Shown piece after piece: positions 40,330 through 53,605 of a DNA stretch of 64,000 nucleotides. The DNA is from Brugia malayi (Eukaryota > Nematoda > Chromadorea > Rhabditida > Onchocercidae), in assembly GCF_000002995.4 (NCBI RefSeq), contig NW_025062479.1, forward strand, positions 5,945,221 through 6,009,220. The letters are read 5' to 3'. The stretch's first letter is position 1. Each line of letters starts with the position of its first letter. The position numbers and the translations under genes are program-made. The notes under the pieces were generated by a model. The model was given only the letters and a program-made list of their open reading frames with translations, was not told the DNA's origin and did no database searches.

Positions 40330-42830
40330 ATCCATTGCCTTCCTTCACAGTGCTCTTTTCGATGTTACTAACGCGTTATTTTCAATTATTTATTCTTATG
40401 ATTATCACTGCAGTCATTATCACAATTCTTTGTTATGACTGAGGGAATGAACAATAGAGACGTTCTGTTGTTTTTTCCATAGTAAAAATTGTTTTCTTTA
40501 TTTTGTTTCATTCTTTTTGTTAAATTGGCATACAGAATATGTGTTTATCTGACAAAAGTGCTCCTAAACATTTTTTTTGAATGTTAGCAACGCATATGTT
40601 TTCTTTCCTCGTTTTATCACTTCCTTTTTTTCGTAGAAGGTGAGAAATATTTCAGTCTTCAGAAAATCTTATGAAAAATCCTCCATCTTATGGTATGAGA
40701 ATCATCGCAGCACTACAGTATATTATTAATTTCACTAGTTTAAACTGATCCAACAATATTTCCTTTCACACTGTTGATTTTTATTGACGGTGCTTTTCTA
40801 TAGCTACTTTGATTTCAATAAATCACTAATTCCATTTTTTTCCTTAATATCGAGTTCTTGCATTTCTTGGGAACACTTTTTCATGGTCCTGAATAAATTT
40901 ATTACCGGTTTCTTACTACTCTGCGATATTTCACTGCGTCTCATAGTAATAGTAAGAATTTCCTAATGTTTGCCACTTCGGGATCCGAAGTTTTCTGTAA
41001 ATATTTTATTCGTTATCTTCATGTTAAAATCTGGGGTGTCTTTGATTTAACTGTTACAAAACTATGGCATCCCTCTCGAGGTAATGTGTGGTTTTATGTG
41101 CATTGTGTACATAACTGGGCAATAAATCCACAATGTGAACGGTCACAAAGAACTACGGTTGTTATTAAGTGGACAAGTTTTTAAGGAATTTATTGGAAGA
41201 GCAGCTGTGAACTTTTGAACCAGTATTTGTAAACGAAGTAAACTCGAAATAGTGAAACTGTTTCGAATTCCTTATGTTTACATTCGTGAATTTCTAAGTT
41301 CCCATGCTGATAAATTTTCTTTCAAAAACATATCCTTGCATCACCGTACCCAGCAAAGAACGTTTGTGCAAACATATATATATGAATTTGTGTTGACAAA
41401 TTATATATACAATTCATTTGCACAAATCCAATTCGATTCTTTGTTCTATCCGCTGCTCGTATGAGTAATATGTATAAAACTTGTGACAGTGACAGCTGGG
41501 CCTTGTCACCCATCTAAAGCTTTATGAGGGAAAACCATTATTTAAGCTCTTCCTAATTCAAAAACCTATCTCGATGAAAGTTGTCGTTAACACACAATTC
41601 CAGACATGTAGAGATAACCAAGCCAATTGTGGAAAAGGAACGGATTTACAATTTGAATTTGACGAAAGCGAAACTCCACCTTCAGAAAATTACGCTCTGA
41701 GAGGTGGGAGATAAAAATGTAAGCAAACCGATTCATCGCATCCTATCTGCATTAAGATTTAATCACGGTATCTACTAAAAACAATGATTGTTCCAACTAA
41801 GCACACTTCAATGTTTTATCCGCTTATACATCACCGCCAGCAAAAAGGACTAGACGTTTTAAGCTCAAATTCAAAACCATCCTCTCTAAGCAAGAGCACC
41901 ACTACATTGACCATCTACTTCGCCTTGACCTGCATGACATGTCAACTAGCAGCAGCACCCATCAAAATGCTATTCAACTTGATAAATTCCACGCTACTGC
42001 ACAATTACCACGTCCGATTTGTCTCACAGTACCGATACAAAGTGAACAGAATCAAAATGTATGCGTAACGATAGCGATGAATAACAGAGGTAATGCCTTT
42101 TACTGGTTTGGTGCTGGATGTGGTCGGCAGGAATGTTTTCAACATACTGCAGGTAAAAATGTTCCAAATTTGACACGTAACGTTCAACTGGATATGACAC
42201 AAGAACATCAGTACTGCTACACGTATGTGTATGCACTTTCGACAGATGTAATACAGCGACAAGAACCACTATGAATTGATAAACCGTCACACATTGACAT
42301 TCTAATCTGCTGATTTATCATTTTTTACATTTACAACAGTATCAACTAAACAGCACTATCTCTTATTTCACACTACTGAGACAGATACAGAACGTCATCT
42401 GGAACTATTTCTTACACAGAATGTTAAATATCGTTTTCACCCATAAATATTTTAACTGCTTTATAGAGCTGACACAAATTAACTACCTTAGCTTATACAG
42501 AAAAAAAAAAGTGTGAAATAATGAAATGAAGTAATAACTATGAAGAATCTATCTTCTCAGAAATTCTGTGCAACGAGTATAATATGTAATATAATTACCG
42601 ACAAATGAAAGATTCGTGCTGAATCGTTAACGATCGATTTCCACATGCGACTACACAAGCTTCAGCGACCAGAGTACCAAAAAAATCATTGACTTTCGGT
42701 TCGTGGTGTCTTTCTGATTAATTCTGATTAATCCGGATACCTGGCTACTGGATATCACGGACATCTCGGCGGATATGATCCGTCCAATGAAGGTTATATT
42801 TCAGCATTAGAAACACAAACGAGATGTATC
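40330..42830. other. region between the ARF and smg-3 3' ends
   Basis: Apart from the cysteine-containing exon candidates at 41604-42153 I see nothing coding. The first kilobase contains only AT-biased open frames. Polyadenylation signals for both flanking genes should lie here, at its two ends. Confidence 0.5.
41604..42153 (+). CDS. candidate exons of a small cysteine-containing protein
   Basis: A CACAATTCCAG acceptor at 41603 opens a 99-base exon (41604-41702) reading TCRDNQANCGKG and an acidic stretch, closed by a GTGGGAG donor in phase 1. Further on, a frame open from 41801 to 42274 contains ICLTVPIQ, NVCVTIAM, GNAFYWFGAGCG and QECFQHTAG, with a GCAG/GTAAAA donor at 42154. Cysteine spacing of this kind (CVT, then GC, then C) is loosely like the Ly6-type secreted proteins of worms, but the defining C-terminal CN is not seen. 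The junction between the two pieces, the start and the end are unresolved. The minus strand is also open here, so the reading frame alone is weak evidence. Confidence 0.3.
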
Positions 42831-45800
42831 TTATTCTGATAAAGATTCATCATCATCCATCATCATTCGTTCATTCATACTCAGCGTTATGTGCTTATGA
42901 GCGGTCAGTTCTTTACGTTCTTTCTCCCGTTGTGCATTCCATGTTTCCGTCAGAAAACTCGGTGCATCCATTGCTATCGCCTTCAGCACCTGAGCAATTA
43001 CACTTCCTTACATCTCAACTCAGCTTCAGATAATTGGCAAACAAGAAAGAAGGACAAGTGATCAAAAACTCTGACAGAAAAAAAAAAATCCAAGTTACTG
43101 TTTTATTTCCTTTTCCTCGCGTTAAAATCGCCATTCTCGTTTCTGTTCCCGGTTTTGATGCATCATCAGACTTAGTAGCGCTTGCATCTGAAATACTACA
43201 AATGTTAATCCAACGATATCATTCGTGCATATAACTATAAGAAGATATTAAAATTCCACAATGTAGTTCCAGACTCACACACAGAAAGGCATCCTATATT
43301 GTTACTTTAAGCTGTACATTATGAAAACTACCAAAATATTATAATTAATAAAAAACATACCAAATGCAATGCTTCTATGAAATTTTTGACGTGCAGATGT
43401 CGGTACTACTATTTCCGAAACTGGAACACTTACGGCATTTGCCCTACTCTGCAAAACTGTTATTCAGTTTGGCTTCGACAAATTTGAAGTGAAATGAACT
43501 GTTCTCGTTAAAGTCCCAAACTACAACATTCCCTGCGCAAATGAATCAGTAAAATGAATAAAAGCTCTCATTAGTGTCGATAAAAAGCTGGTTTGCATCA
43601 CATATGTCATTTTAAAAGTGAGTTGGCGGGTATGTTGTCCCCCAAATGATAAAATACCGCTTCAGTGAATTAAACTAAATGAAATAGCCCAAATTGTATT
43701 CCAAACAAACTGAAACTAATTTTCCCCTCTGTATTTTTACAAAATATAACAAGAACTAAAAAAGAGGACACCATTTACGACAAACGTGTGAAAATAGTTT
43801 TGAGATAGAATCATATAAATATTGAGTTTTCCTAATATTACTTTCTACTTCAAACCATATCTTTCTTCCATTTCCCACTACATCACTAAGAACGACTTGT
43901 ATTAATGCATCTTTTTTCACAATAACAAATCCTAGTTTGCATTATTCTAAATGCTAATAATGTCAAGCATTTCATAAAAAAAAATCACTACGGGTATTCA
44001 TTAAGCAAAAACTCACTTATTTTAGAATTTACGTGTTTTGCTGCCGCTCCGAAATGTAAACCAAAAAACTTTATGAGGATAAAATGTAAGAAATGAGAAT
44101 ATGAAAAGCAACAAAATGAGTAAATATAGCTTACCTGCATTGTTTCTGCAATTATTTGCTCAAGTTGACGTACAAACAGTTCGTCTTCGGGTAGCATAAC
44201 ACGGTTTGTATGCACACGAACGCTTTCATTTTCATCATAAATTGATACAACAATCTCTTCACTGCAAAAGCACAAATTGTGAAAAACCTTTCTTCAATGA
44301 AACGTAATTTTTTAACACTGAATAACTTCGTACAAGAAAATTCATTTGGAATAATTTTCAACAAGGGAAAGGGACAGATTAAGCTTGTTTAATCGCCTTA
44401 ATGATACCAATCTATTAAAAATGATTCTTGCTTCAAGTAATCTTTCATAGGCTTTAGGAATAACTTTGATTTGAATTAGTAAAACAATTCGTCCATGCTA
44501 CGAAATGATCATTTTTTTTTGTTTAAACTGTTAGCAGATTCTTTGCTCATTTCCAGTTAGGTTATTTAAAAACCATTAGTACCTTGAAAACATCCAAATG
44601 TTACAAAACAGTGATTTTAATTAAATGCACATAGTGCAGTATAATGGGAATATGTTTTGTTCTTTCTCATTTACTTCATTGAGAGAGTTTGATCACACTT
44701 GTGGACTACCTTACGACTACATAAATCACTTTAGTATTATATAAATCCTTTTAAATCATTTCGAAATTTCTAACTATCCTTACTCATAATTTAGCAAAAT
44801 AAAATTACTTCGATTCTCAGACTTCGAAACAATACGACTTTTTGACATTTTTTTTTACAGCAGCTCTTTCTACTTTTTCTCTGGCATCTTCTACTTCCTT
44901 CTCTATCACCGCAGCATATCCGATAGTTTTTTTTTTCTAACCATCTATATTATTATGAAGAATTCAGATTATGGTTTGAAAACTATAAATTTCATGGAAA
45001 ATTTGTTTGAAAAACAGATCTAGTGAACCAACAACAACAGACATTAATGTACAGATGATTATGAATTGGTGCATTAGCCTAGATTTCGATTCTCAAATGC
45101 TATTATCCATCAAACTCAGTGTTGGAGTCTAAAATGTAGTCATCAAGGAGAATTCTCAATAAATTCCAGATCAAAGTCCTTTAGTAGCAATTATTTCAAA
45201 TCCTTAGTTCCTACAACTTAATCGGTTTATAAGAGATGCACTGCACTAACTGAACACTTTATTTTTTGTCTGATCAAAATGAACTCACTGTTATTAAAAT
45301 ATCTAAGTTCTTTAAGATATGAGATATGCATATTTAAGATATGCATATTAGACAATAAGCGTAAGTGGTGCTTTAGGTAGCGTAATTTACACAAATTAAT
45401 TAGACTGGAACACTTTTTTTCTTGTGGCACATAAATAATGTTTCACAAAGATGGGAAGTACCCTCCTGTTCTACTGAATAATCGTAAATGATGAAAATTT
45501 GAATTCAAGAGATTCATTATCAACTTCATTATTATCAATCCCAAGACTTGAACGCTAGCATTATATTTACTAAAATTTGCTATAAACCTGCTACTGATAT
45601 TGTCTCTGCCGGTTTCAAGGGCACAGTCTATCTTTCGTGGTTCTTCTTCCTCTTCGTCTATTACTTCTTCTGTTTGGTGGTCTACTTTTCCTTCACGCGC
45701 TGCATCTACCTAAACATATAAATGAGATTAGATAGTCCTCATACATGCAAAGTTTCACTAATTGTCAATATCGTTTTATATCTGCAGTATTTACATTTCT

Positions 45801-48800
45801 ACCTTCGCTATTTTCAGGCTTCCCTATACTGCACAAAACCTACATACTCAACCTATTGTGAAATGCGCAAGTTTAGATGCTATCTAGCACTATAATATGG
45901 ACTTGAGAAATCGTAAAGAAATCATCAGTAAAAGACAAGACACACAATATTCATCTTTTTCATGTCAACAATCATCAAAAGTAAGGACATCTCGGATACT
46001 ACTTTCGAAAATACGCCCAAACTACTATTTTGCATAGGAAATTTGATTATATACACCAATAAACTAATCAAATTTCATATTTCAAAAACCTTGTACAAAA
46101 AAAAAAAAAAAAAAAAAAAAAATGTAGATCCTGCGCTTCAGTTCGAGAACAGAGCTTACAAGTATATCTATTTGTCATGATAATTTTTTTAAAAGAATAA
46201 CTAAAAGAAAAAAGCAAACATAGGGTCACTTTTGAAAACAGTAGTTTTGATAGTTAGAATTAATGCATCAAATAATCTACTATAATTTTTTGGAAATTGT
46301 AAGAGAAGGGTATGAATCCACTAACAAAAACGGTAGACCAGGATAAAAAATTATTTTCTTGCTACCGATAAACAGTAGTTCAACAAAAAAAAAAAAAAAA
46401 AAATGTTGCAAGATATGACTATTTCACTCTGCGAACGTATGTCTGTACTCATATTTTTCATTGTATTTTAATTTTTCCTCTTATCAGTACTTATAATGAA
46501 TAATCTTCCCTAGAACAATATGAATTCTTCGTTAAAATGACTTTTTTTTTTGATTTTATGACAGCAACTAAAGGGCACCTGCAATTTTTCAATACTTTCA
46601 CATCAGTATTCTGGAAACTAAAATCTCCAGTTTATGAAGCCTAAAAAATAAAGAATTTACAGAAAACTCGTTTTACCCAATATTTTTCGAGATAAGCAAA
46701 AATAAAACCATTTTTCCGTACTGCTGCTGAATTCCATCAACAATTCGTTGTGCTTCGTCGAAAGATTCCGGGATTTTAATGCCTTTTCGTACATAATCAT
46801 TCATCTCGTCCACACGAAAACGCACCTTAAATGTCGAAATAACAGATGCATTCATGAATTATTAAGCGAAATGCAACGAAGTCTGAGGATTATACAAGTA
46901 AACGTTAGCAACGTACATTCTTGGGAAAAACAATATCGCGAGCTTTGAATGCTTCTTCTTTAGCCAGCAAATACCGGTAAAAATATGCTAAAAAGCAATC
47001 CAATTTTTTCTTAGCTGAACCAACATTAAAATATTCGCCACAAATTAGAAGCAATTCACAAACAAGACCAATTCGTGTCAGATCGCTCCAGTCATCTAGC
47101 AATGGATCGAAAGCACCAAAAGTGATCAGCTGATACAAAGTCTAAATTGTAAATTTTAAGTCAGTATAAACTCACTGATCTATTACCAAGAATAGACCGT
47201 CATTTGCTAATTTTCTTTTAGCTTGCATAGAAAATTTTAACAAATATACTCTTTGCTGTGCTTCACTCAATTCATCCATTAACAACCCAAAAGCAATAAG
47301 GGAATAACGTAGAACATTTTTAATGCATTCGTTGTCTCATCCATTATATTGACTGGAAATAATATCACTTTTCAGTAGTACCTTAAATATAACGGGAGAG
47401 TCACATACACTGTAATTATACAGTTGACCCAAAAATATCACTGAGAGCACTGTCCTCTGATGGAGAGATGGACTATTTACTTCCAGTGCGATGCGAATGT
47501 CTTCAAGTGTTTGGTCGAGTACTCGAATACCTTAAAAGTTTTGTTGGAACTGGCACTTGATGCAGTAAACACAAACTAAAATTCAGAGTGTCGATGGAGT
47601 CGAAAATCGAAAATATTCGGTTCAATCAAGTATGATGTTATATTCCTTGCGGTATAGCCTTTTTACAGAATAAAACTTACCAATCCAATCATGACATGAT
47701 GAAAGCGCTGCTATAAGTGAAGCAAGATATGGCACATTATTGTACCGTGGTAGAGATGGATTACTGAGGCACTGAACTGCATAATCTAAATATGTCGTAT
47801 ATCATGAAGCAACATAAGTGTGAAATGTTCGGTCATTCGTCACCAATTTTAGTTTCTAATAGCCGATTCTTCCAGAATGAACTTCCTTCGATTTCAGTGT
47901 TGTTTCATCCCAAAAATTAATGACAGCATATTTTCTGAAGTCAAAACAACTAACTAGCATAAACAGGATCAGACCAGTCTAATTTCCTGAGACACCGTAT
48001 AGTTATTTCCATCCGGTAACGTGACAAATTACTTATTAAGTAACGAATAAAATCTTGAAAAGGGTCGCTTGCAGATTTTGGTTTTTCTTCCACTGGTGGT
48101 GGTATGCAAGTGTAGAACGCATTATCTATCAGCATCTAAAAATACAAAAATACGAAAGTAAAGTCAGAAATTAATGACTTATTTGCATGTTTAACAAATA
48201 CTGAAATTATGCCTTCCTCTTGAATATAAGTATAATAAAGACGCACACTACAATAATGAAAAAAATGATAAAACCTCATGAAAGGGTGAAAAGATCTTTA
48301 ACAAGATTCAAAATCCCCCTAAAAAGATTACTTTTACCTGTTGTCGCGGATCACTGACACGATCTCGCTTCTTCATCATAACGCCAAGCAAGATTTTCAT
48401 TTTTCCATGACTGTCCGTTGAACGATATAAAAACTGTCCCATTGCATCAATTATTGCACAGCACATATCGATATTATGACCACGGAAATCAAAAAGCACC
48501 ATCCGCAAACAAGAAAGGCCTTCGCCTTTCGGTATTATGCCGAACTTCACCTTAAAAAAATGTAGGAAATTAAAAGTTTACTCCAAAGCACAAATCCATC
48601 GAATCACAAATTAGCAGAAGTCCACTGAACCTCAAGGTATTAAGATCACTTGTGAGCCGAAATATAAGAAATATATCATTGAACACAAACCAGTTCAGAA
48701 ATGAATCGAGCACATCTTATTTTCCAGTCAACACGTTGTCTTTTCTTATTCTGTACAGCTGCCCGAAACTGTTGAAGTAATGCATGAGAAAGTTCAAGAG

Positions 48801-51800
48801 CCAAATCAGGCATAACTGGTTCCAGTGTTGCCACCAGACGACCATAGAATGGAAGCAAATCTAATCGATTTCGATACTGTTCCAGCATCACTGAACAATA
48901 ATTAAGAAAAGAACGTGATAAATGAATTCAAGTGAATTACATTCCACTTAATATAAATTAAACCCCATGCGTAATATTGTTCACGTTAACACTGTGATCG
49001 TAGTCCTCAACAAAAAACGAGAATTTCTACAGAAATTCAATATTTTACTTTGGCAGAGTTTTTTCCTGTTGTTCCTGGTGTTCAGATTCGTAACGAAGTC
49101 AAGTGCAGCCTTGTCGATTAAATCCCGATTGATTAGCCATGGAAGCTGTTCCATAAATGCAAGCATCATAAGCTTTAAATCTTGTCCAGATATTTTTGGC
49201 GTTTCAATATGATTCACTGGAAGTGATGGATCCATTTCATTCAAATCCACTTTTGTTTCTTCATCATCGACACCTAATGCAATAAATCTTCACTATAATA
49301 AGTAATGATAATGCAATAACATGACCTAATTCCATGACCTCACAAGAATGATAACCATTTGTTTACCATTTACTCTCGCTTCATAACCAGAACTCCTTTT
49401 ATGAAGGTCACAAAGATTAGAATAACTTAGTGTTACCATCTTCTAAGAAATCCGTTTGATTTCACAGCTAACACTAAAGCATAATAATTAGTTTAAGAAA
49501 ATTTGGTACTTTGGTATGACAGAATTTCGGACACTTTTATAACATTTTATACCACAACTTGAATTGCTTATGTTTTAAATTTGCGACATGCATTAGAAGA
49601 ACTCATAAGGGTATGCAAAAATAGGGGCATGCTATTTCTATTATAGTTATGTAATTAATAAAGCGGCTTGACAATGAATTCCTTGATAACAGAGTTCAAA
49701 AAGACATAAATTTGACAATTTTTATTTTTCGCATTATTTGGTATATTTTACCTTTCTTATATGTGTTACACATTTCTTACTCTAGATCTGCCATATTTAA
49801 TAGGGAATATTTAATAAGAAATTTTTACGATAAAACATGACGAGTGTAAATACAAGATGGAAGAAGAGAATATACCACTATTCTTTATTTACATTCACCG
49901 TTAAACGTACTTCTGCTTCTGAACATCATAATTCCCATTCCGACAAGAAAAAAAATTTTAAAACAAACCTTCACTATGATCATCACCCTCATCTTCAGCT
50001 TCTTCAACAATTGCATCCAAACCGCTCAGATCAACATCTTCAATCCTCCCACCGACTAGATCTAAAGTTCGTCGTTCCGATTCCTAGAAAATCATAATAT
50101 GACAGTACACAGTTTTAAAACGCACCGTGATTCTCAAAAATTATTAGCATTATGCACCTAATATTTTCTTCCTAGGAATATTCCTGCAATGTGAGGATAA
50201 AAGTAACGATTTTTTAAACGTTCTGTAGGAACTAAAATAACAAAAAAACAAGAAGTAATAACACCTGCTCAATATCTTATTTGTCCCAAACTAAAACATA
50301 ACAATTAAAAGAAATACCTATTAAAATTATATAACAATACCACCTACTCAAACTCTAACATGACGATACCTCCCATAAATTAAACTCTTAAAAATATGAA
50401 AATAAATAAATAAATAAATATATATATATATATATTTATAAATAAATAAATAAATATATATTTATTTATTTATTTATTTATAGAAACACAATTAAAATGC
50501 ATAATAGAATAAACCAATCTAAATTAATATTACATATTAAACTCGCCTAAAAGCATATAATAAAAAGTTAAAAAAAAAAACCAATACGGATTTGAGATAT
50601 TAACATAATAATGTACTACCAAAATTTCACATATAACTCAAAGTAAAAGTAGCAGAAAGAAAAATCAAATAATTTAAAAAATCAACCAAAATTTTGGAAA
50701 AAATCTTTTAATCCAAAAAAAGAAAATTTTGTTAAACTAAATTCAAATAAAAATATAATTCTAGCTGAGCCGTATCAGATATAGTAAAATCAATTTAATA
50801 TTTTATAAACCTAGTATAACGCTACTAGATCCCAAATTAATACTAATTAAATTTAATAAGAAAACAACTAAAATTACCAAAAAAATATAACAAAAAATAA
50901 AACTATAAGTTCAACATCACAAAAGCTATTACCTTTTGATTAGAACCAAAAAAAAGTACCTCACCAATTAAAAATCTTAACAGCGCTAAAAATAACAATA
51001 ATCATAGTAGCAGTACTAAAATAAGTACGAGTATCAATATCCAGCTCAGTCATATATACATACATATGATGCCCCCAAACTGCACTGATTCATTCAGTGA
51101 TTTAGTAGAATTTCCAGAGCCATCATTCATGCAAAAATACGTTAAATCACCTGGAAAAGAATTGCCGGGACAAGCTGTCGAAGCTCCATTCTTGTTTCAT
51201 AAAACTGCCGAGTGTCTTCATCCGGCCATACAGTAATAGTTCCTTCATGTAATGCACGGCTAAGTGCTAGTGCGGAAACCTCCTCTTCTTCATCTTCGCT
51301 CTATATTTCACATCTATTATACGATAAGCATGACAATATCATGAAATACATAGTTAATACAAATTTTGCATGTGGATAGCAGTCCAATGAATAGAATAAT
51401 TTTTTCTACCCTCAAATACACATTTTGACTGTTTATAAATTATAAACCAAATAAACGTTTATAAATTATATGCCAAAAAAACCAAAAGTATTAAAAAATA
51501 AGGATTAAAATGACCTGCTCTTCTTTCATCGTTTCCATCTCAACACCTAGGTATTCACTAAGCTGAATTCCACTCGTTAAAATCTTTTCATACCGTGCAC
51601 GTATTTCTTCCAGATGATTTCGATCTTCCGCAGAAGCATCTCCCCGCGTTCGCGTCTGACGTTTTATCGAAAGCAGCAACTGGTTCATTTCAAACAAATC
51701 CTACAAAGACCACGGGTTAGCACGCATCTTACCAAAATCCATTTATCACGAAAAAAACATCGATGTCTTGCACAACTGAATGTGGTTAAGGAACAAAGTA

Positions 51801-53605
51801 TTTACAACTCAGTAATATTTACTGGAGATAAAGTTAAGTGTTTTGAAAGATCATCACTTCATTTTGATAAAAATTTGATTAACCGTATCGACCGTAAATC
51901 TATCAGTATCAAAAGATGGATCAGTAAATAGAATATCGAACATAAATGCTGGGTAATAGTAAATGAAAAACTCATAAACAAATGATTAAACGGTTTCCTC
52001 AAATTCGCTCACCTGTTTTATATGCTCCACCAGTGATACACGATAATCCAGAAGAAGCTGTGCAAATGTTTTTTTATAATCAACAGATATTACTGACGTT
52101 TCCGGCAACTTAATATTTGCAGCTGATGCAACCTAAAAAAAGATATAGTCAGTAAAAAAAAACCAATTCCAATTATTCCGTGGTAACTAAGCAAGATTCA
52201 AATTCAAAATTATAAGCAATGCTAATATTACCATAATTAACCCAATAAAGAAGAATAGTCCTTATAGCCCAATAAAGAAGAATAGTCCTTATAAGACTAG
52301 CTGAAACAAAATGCCTGTAGATAGGGCATAACCAACTTATCATAGCAGCTTCATGTTTAAAGTGAAGATGTTGTTACTCCTATTCTAATAGGTTTAGCTG
52401 ACAAAACTGATGGAATAATTTGTTTGCACAGACATCTCTTTTCAGTATCTACTGTGCGATGAACAAGAAATCCCAACTTATGCGCTATAATTTAATCTTT
52501 TCAATATAGTGAGTAGCATTAATGAACACCTGTTTCATTGAATAAGGGTGCAAACCAAGTAAATCAACATTCATGACTTTACAGAACGGCAATAAAATTG
52601 GAATGTTGATATGTTCAGTTCTGTCCGTGAGAGTAAGGAATGAAACTGCAGACCCCAAAAGTTGCACGCCTTCTTTTCCAAAAACACCGTGAAGACAGAG
52701 TTCAGCCAGCAATCTAAAACATGAATCATGAGAGAGATGCAAACCTATCATAGTGAATTGGTCGGTATGCATTATTTACACTACATTAATAAGGAAGCAA
52801 AAGAATTTAAGAAACAACAAACGTAGACAACAAGTTCAAGCACAGAGAGAACAGCAACCTTCTAAGTCTTGAGTCTATTAATAATTACACCTATGATTGA
52901 AGGAAATGAAACCTGATATCGACGCGCAACTTGGAAGGATTTTGAATTCTGTCACTTCGTTTTGATGGCAGCAGTTTGCGGAACTCCATAAACAAAAGGG
53001 AAGAGAATTCTGAATAATAACAAGATAAATGCACACAAACTGTTACGACGGACTGTACCTCGCTATATTTTATTTTTGCTTCAGCAATTGTCGTAGTCAT
53101 TTCCTCAACAAACTTTGACAAATTAACCTGGAAAAAATTTTTAAAAAATCTCCTACACAAAAATTCTTGTAATTTATAAAATAAAGGAAAAAAACTCCAA
53201 ACAAATCAACTGCTGCCGCCGCAAATCAACTGCTACAAGTTATCCAACTATTTAACATTCCATAAACTGGTCATTGCTGACTGATTCGATATCATCAGAC
53301 AAATAAGTACGCAGATGAAACATAAGTAAACTGGTAGATAGATGCTAGTACACAAGTCAAGAAAAAATTGAACAGCCCACTTTATCCACATCTTGTAAAA
53401 TCGATGCCAGTTGTATGCATCCAATATTTTTTAATTTTTTCATAAAAGCTGTCGTTCGCTTCAGCGCACTGTCCATTTTTCGAAGTTGCTCTTCAGACAA
53501 CGGAATAGCATCTTTTAACTTTTTCCTATCATCAAGTTGACATTTCATTCGATTCTCCACTTCTTTTATATAGGTTCGTAAACGTTCTTCCATTACATCA
53601 CCCAT
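42831..53605 (-). CDS. smg-3: SMG-3 / UPF2, nonsense-mediated mRNA decay factor
   Basis: Cytoplasmic scaffold that bridges UPF3 and UPF1 in nonsense-mediated decay. Twenty exons join in frame to about 1061 residues: 53381-53605, 52913-53127, 52530-52713, 52013-52132, 51515-51700, 51151-51300, 49969-50083, 49049-49273, 48691-48890, 48338-48550, 47955-48135, 47681-47776, 47382-47530, 46917-47141, 46709-46825, 45588-45709, 44135-44261, 43361-43448, 43099-43187 and 42831-42989. Three MIF4G repeats are visible: the first from [15 protein letters not shown], the second from [12 protein letters not shown] through [15 protein letters not shown], the third from [10 protein letters not shown] through [18 protein letters not shown]. 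An acidic linker (VIDEEEEE) precedes the C-terminal UPF1-binding part ([41 protein letters not shown]). The long lysine-rich N-terminus of vertebrate UPF2 is absent. The chosen ATG directly follows a TTTAG, suiting trans-splicing; MLFDQAF at 53644 is an alternative start. Confidence 0.94.
46097..46122. repeat. poly-A tract in smg-3 intron
   Basis: About 26 A in a row within the intron between the exons at 46709 and 45588. A second run of about 18 A follows at 46386-46403. Read on the gene's strand these are T tracts, possibly contributing to splice-site definition. Confidence 0.85.
47187..47335 (-). other. exon-like open frame inside a smg-3 intron
   Basis: In the intron between the exons at 47382-47530 and 46917-47141, the minus strand is open from 47336 down to a stop at 47172. 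It reads [20 protein letters not shown] and on to LANDGLFL, which looks like amphipathic helices. A GTAATAG donor closes it at 47187. If entered after the GAG at 47336-47338, it is 149 bases long with phase 1 in and phase 0 out, identical in length and phases to the neighbouring exon 47382-47530. The only polypyrimidine-type acceptor (TTTCCAG, 17 bases earlier) would instead put it out of frame and give an early stop. It is either an alternative exon, a poison exon, or chance. Confidence 0.35.
50084..51150 (-). other. AT-rich smg-3 intron with palindromic low-complexity block
   Basis: At 1067 bases this is one of the longest introns of the gene, second only to 45710-46708 or similar. It is strikingly poor in G and C, and made largely of short A and AT runs. 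It holds the AAAT/ATTT palindrome at 50400-50482. I see no exon within it. Confidence 0.7.
50400..50482. repeat. (AAAT)n ... (AT)n ... (ATTT)n palindromic block
   Basis: Runs of AAAT units, then TA repeats, then AAAT again, then ATTT units. The two ends are complementary, so the transcript could fold into a long AU hairpin within a smg-3 intron. Confidence 0.9.
52241..52293. repeat. 27-base tandem duplication in smg-3 intron
   Basis: The unit CCCAATAAAGAAGAATAGTC plus seven bases occurs at 52241-52267 and again at 52268-52293, identical by eye. It is in the intron after the exon 52530-52713, and looks like a recent slippage or repair event. Confidence 0.9.

Noticed and set aside
42005..42290. 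Two minus-strand open frames of 85-88 codons
   Set aside because: They lie opposite the plus-strand cysteine-containing frame, have no domain, and no splice-compatible partner was found.
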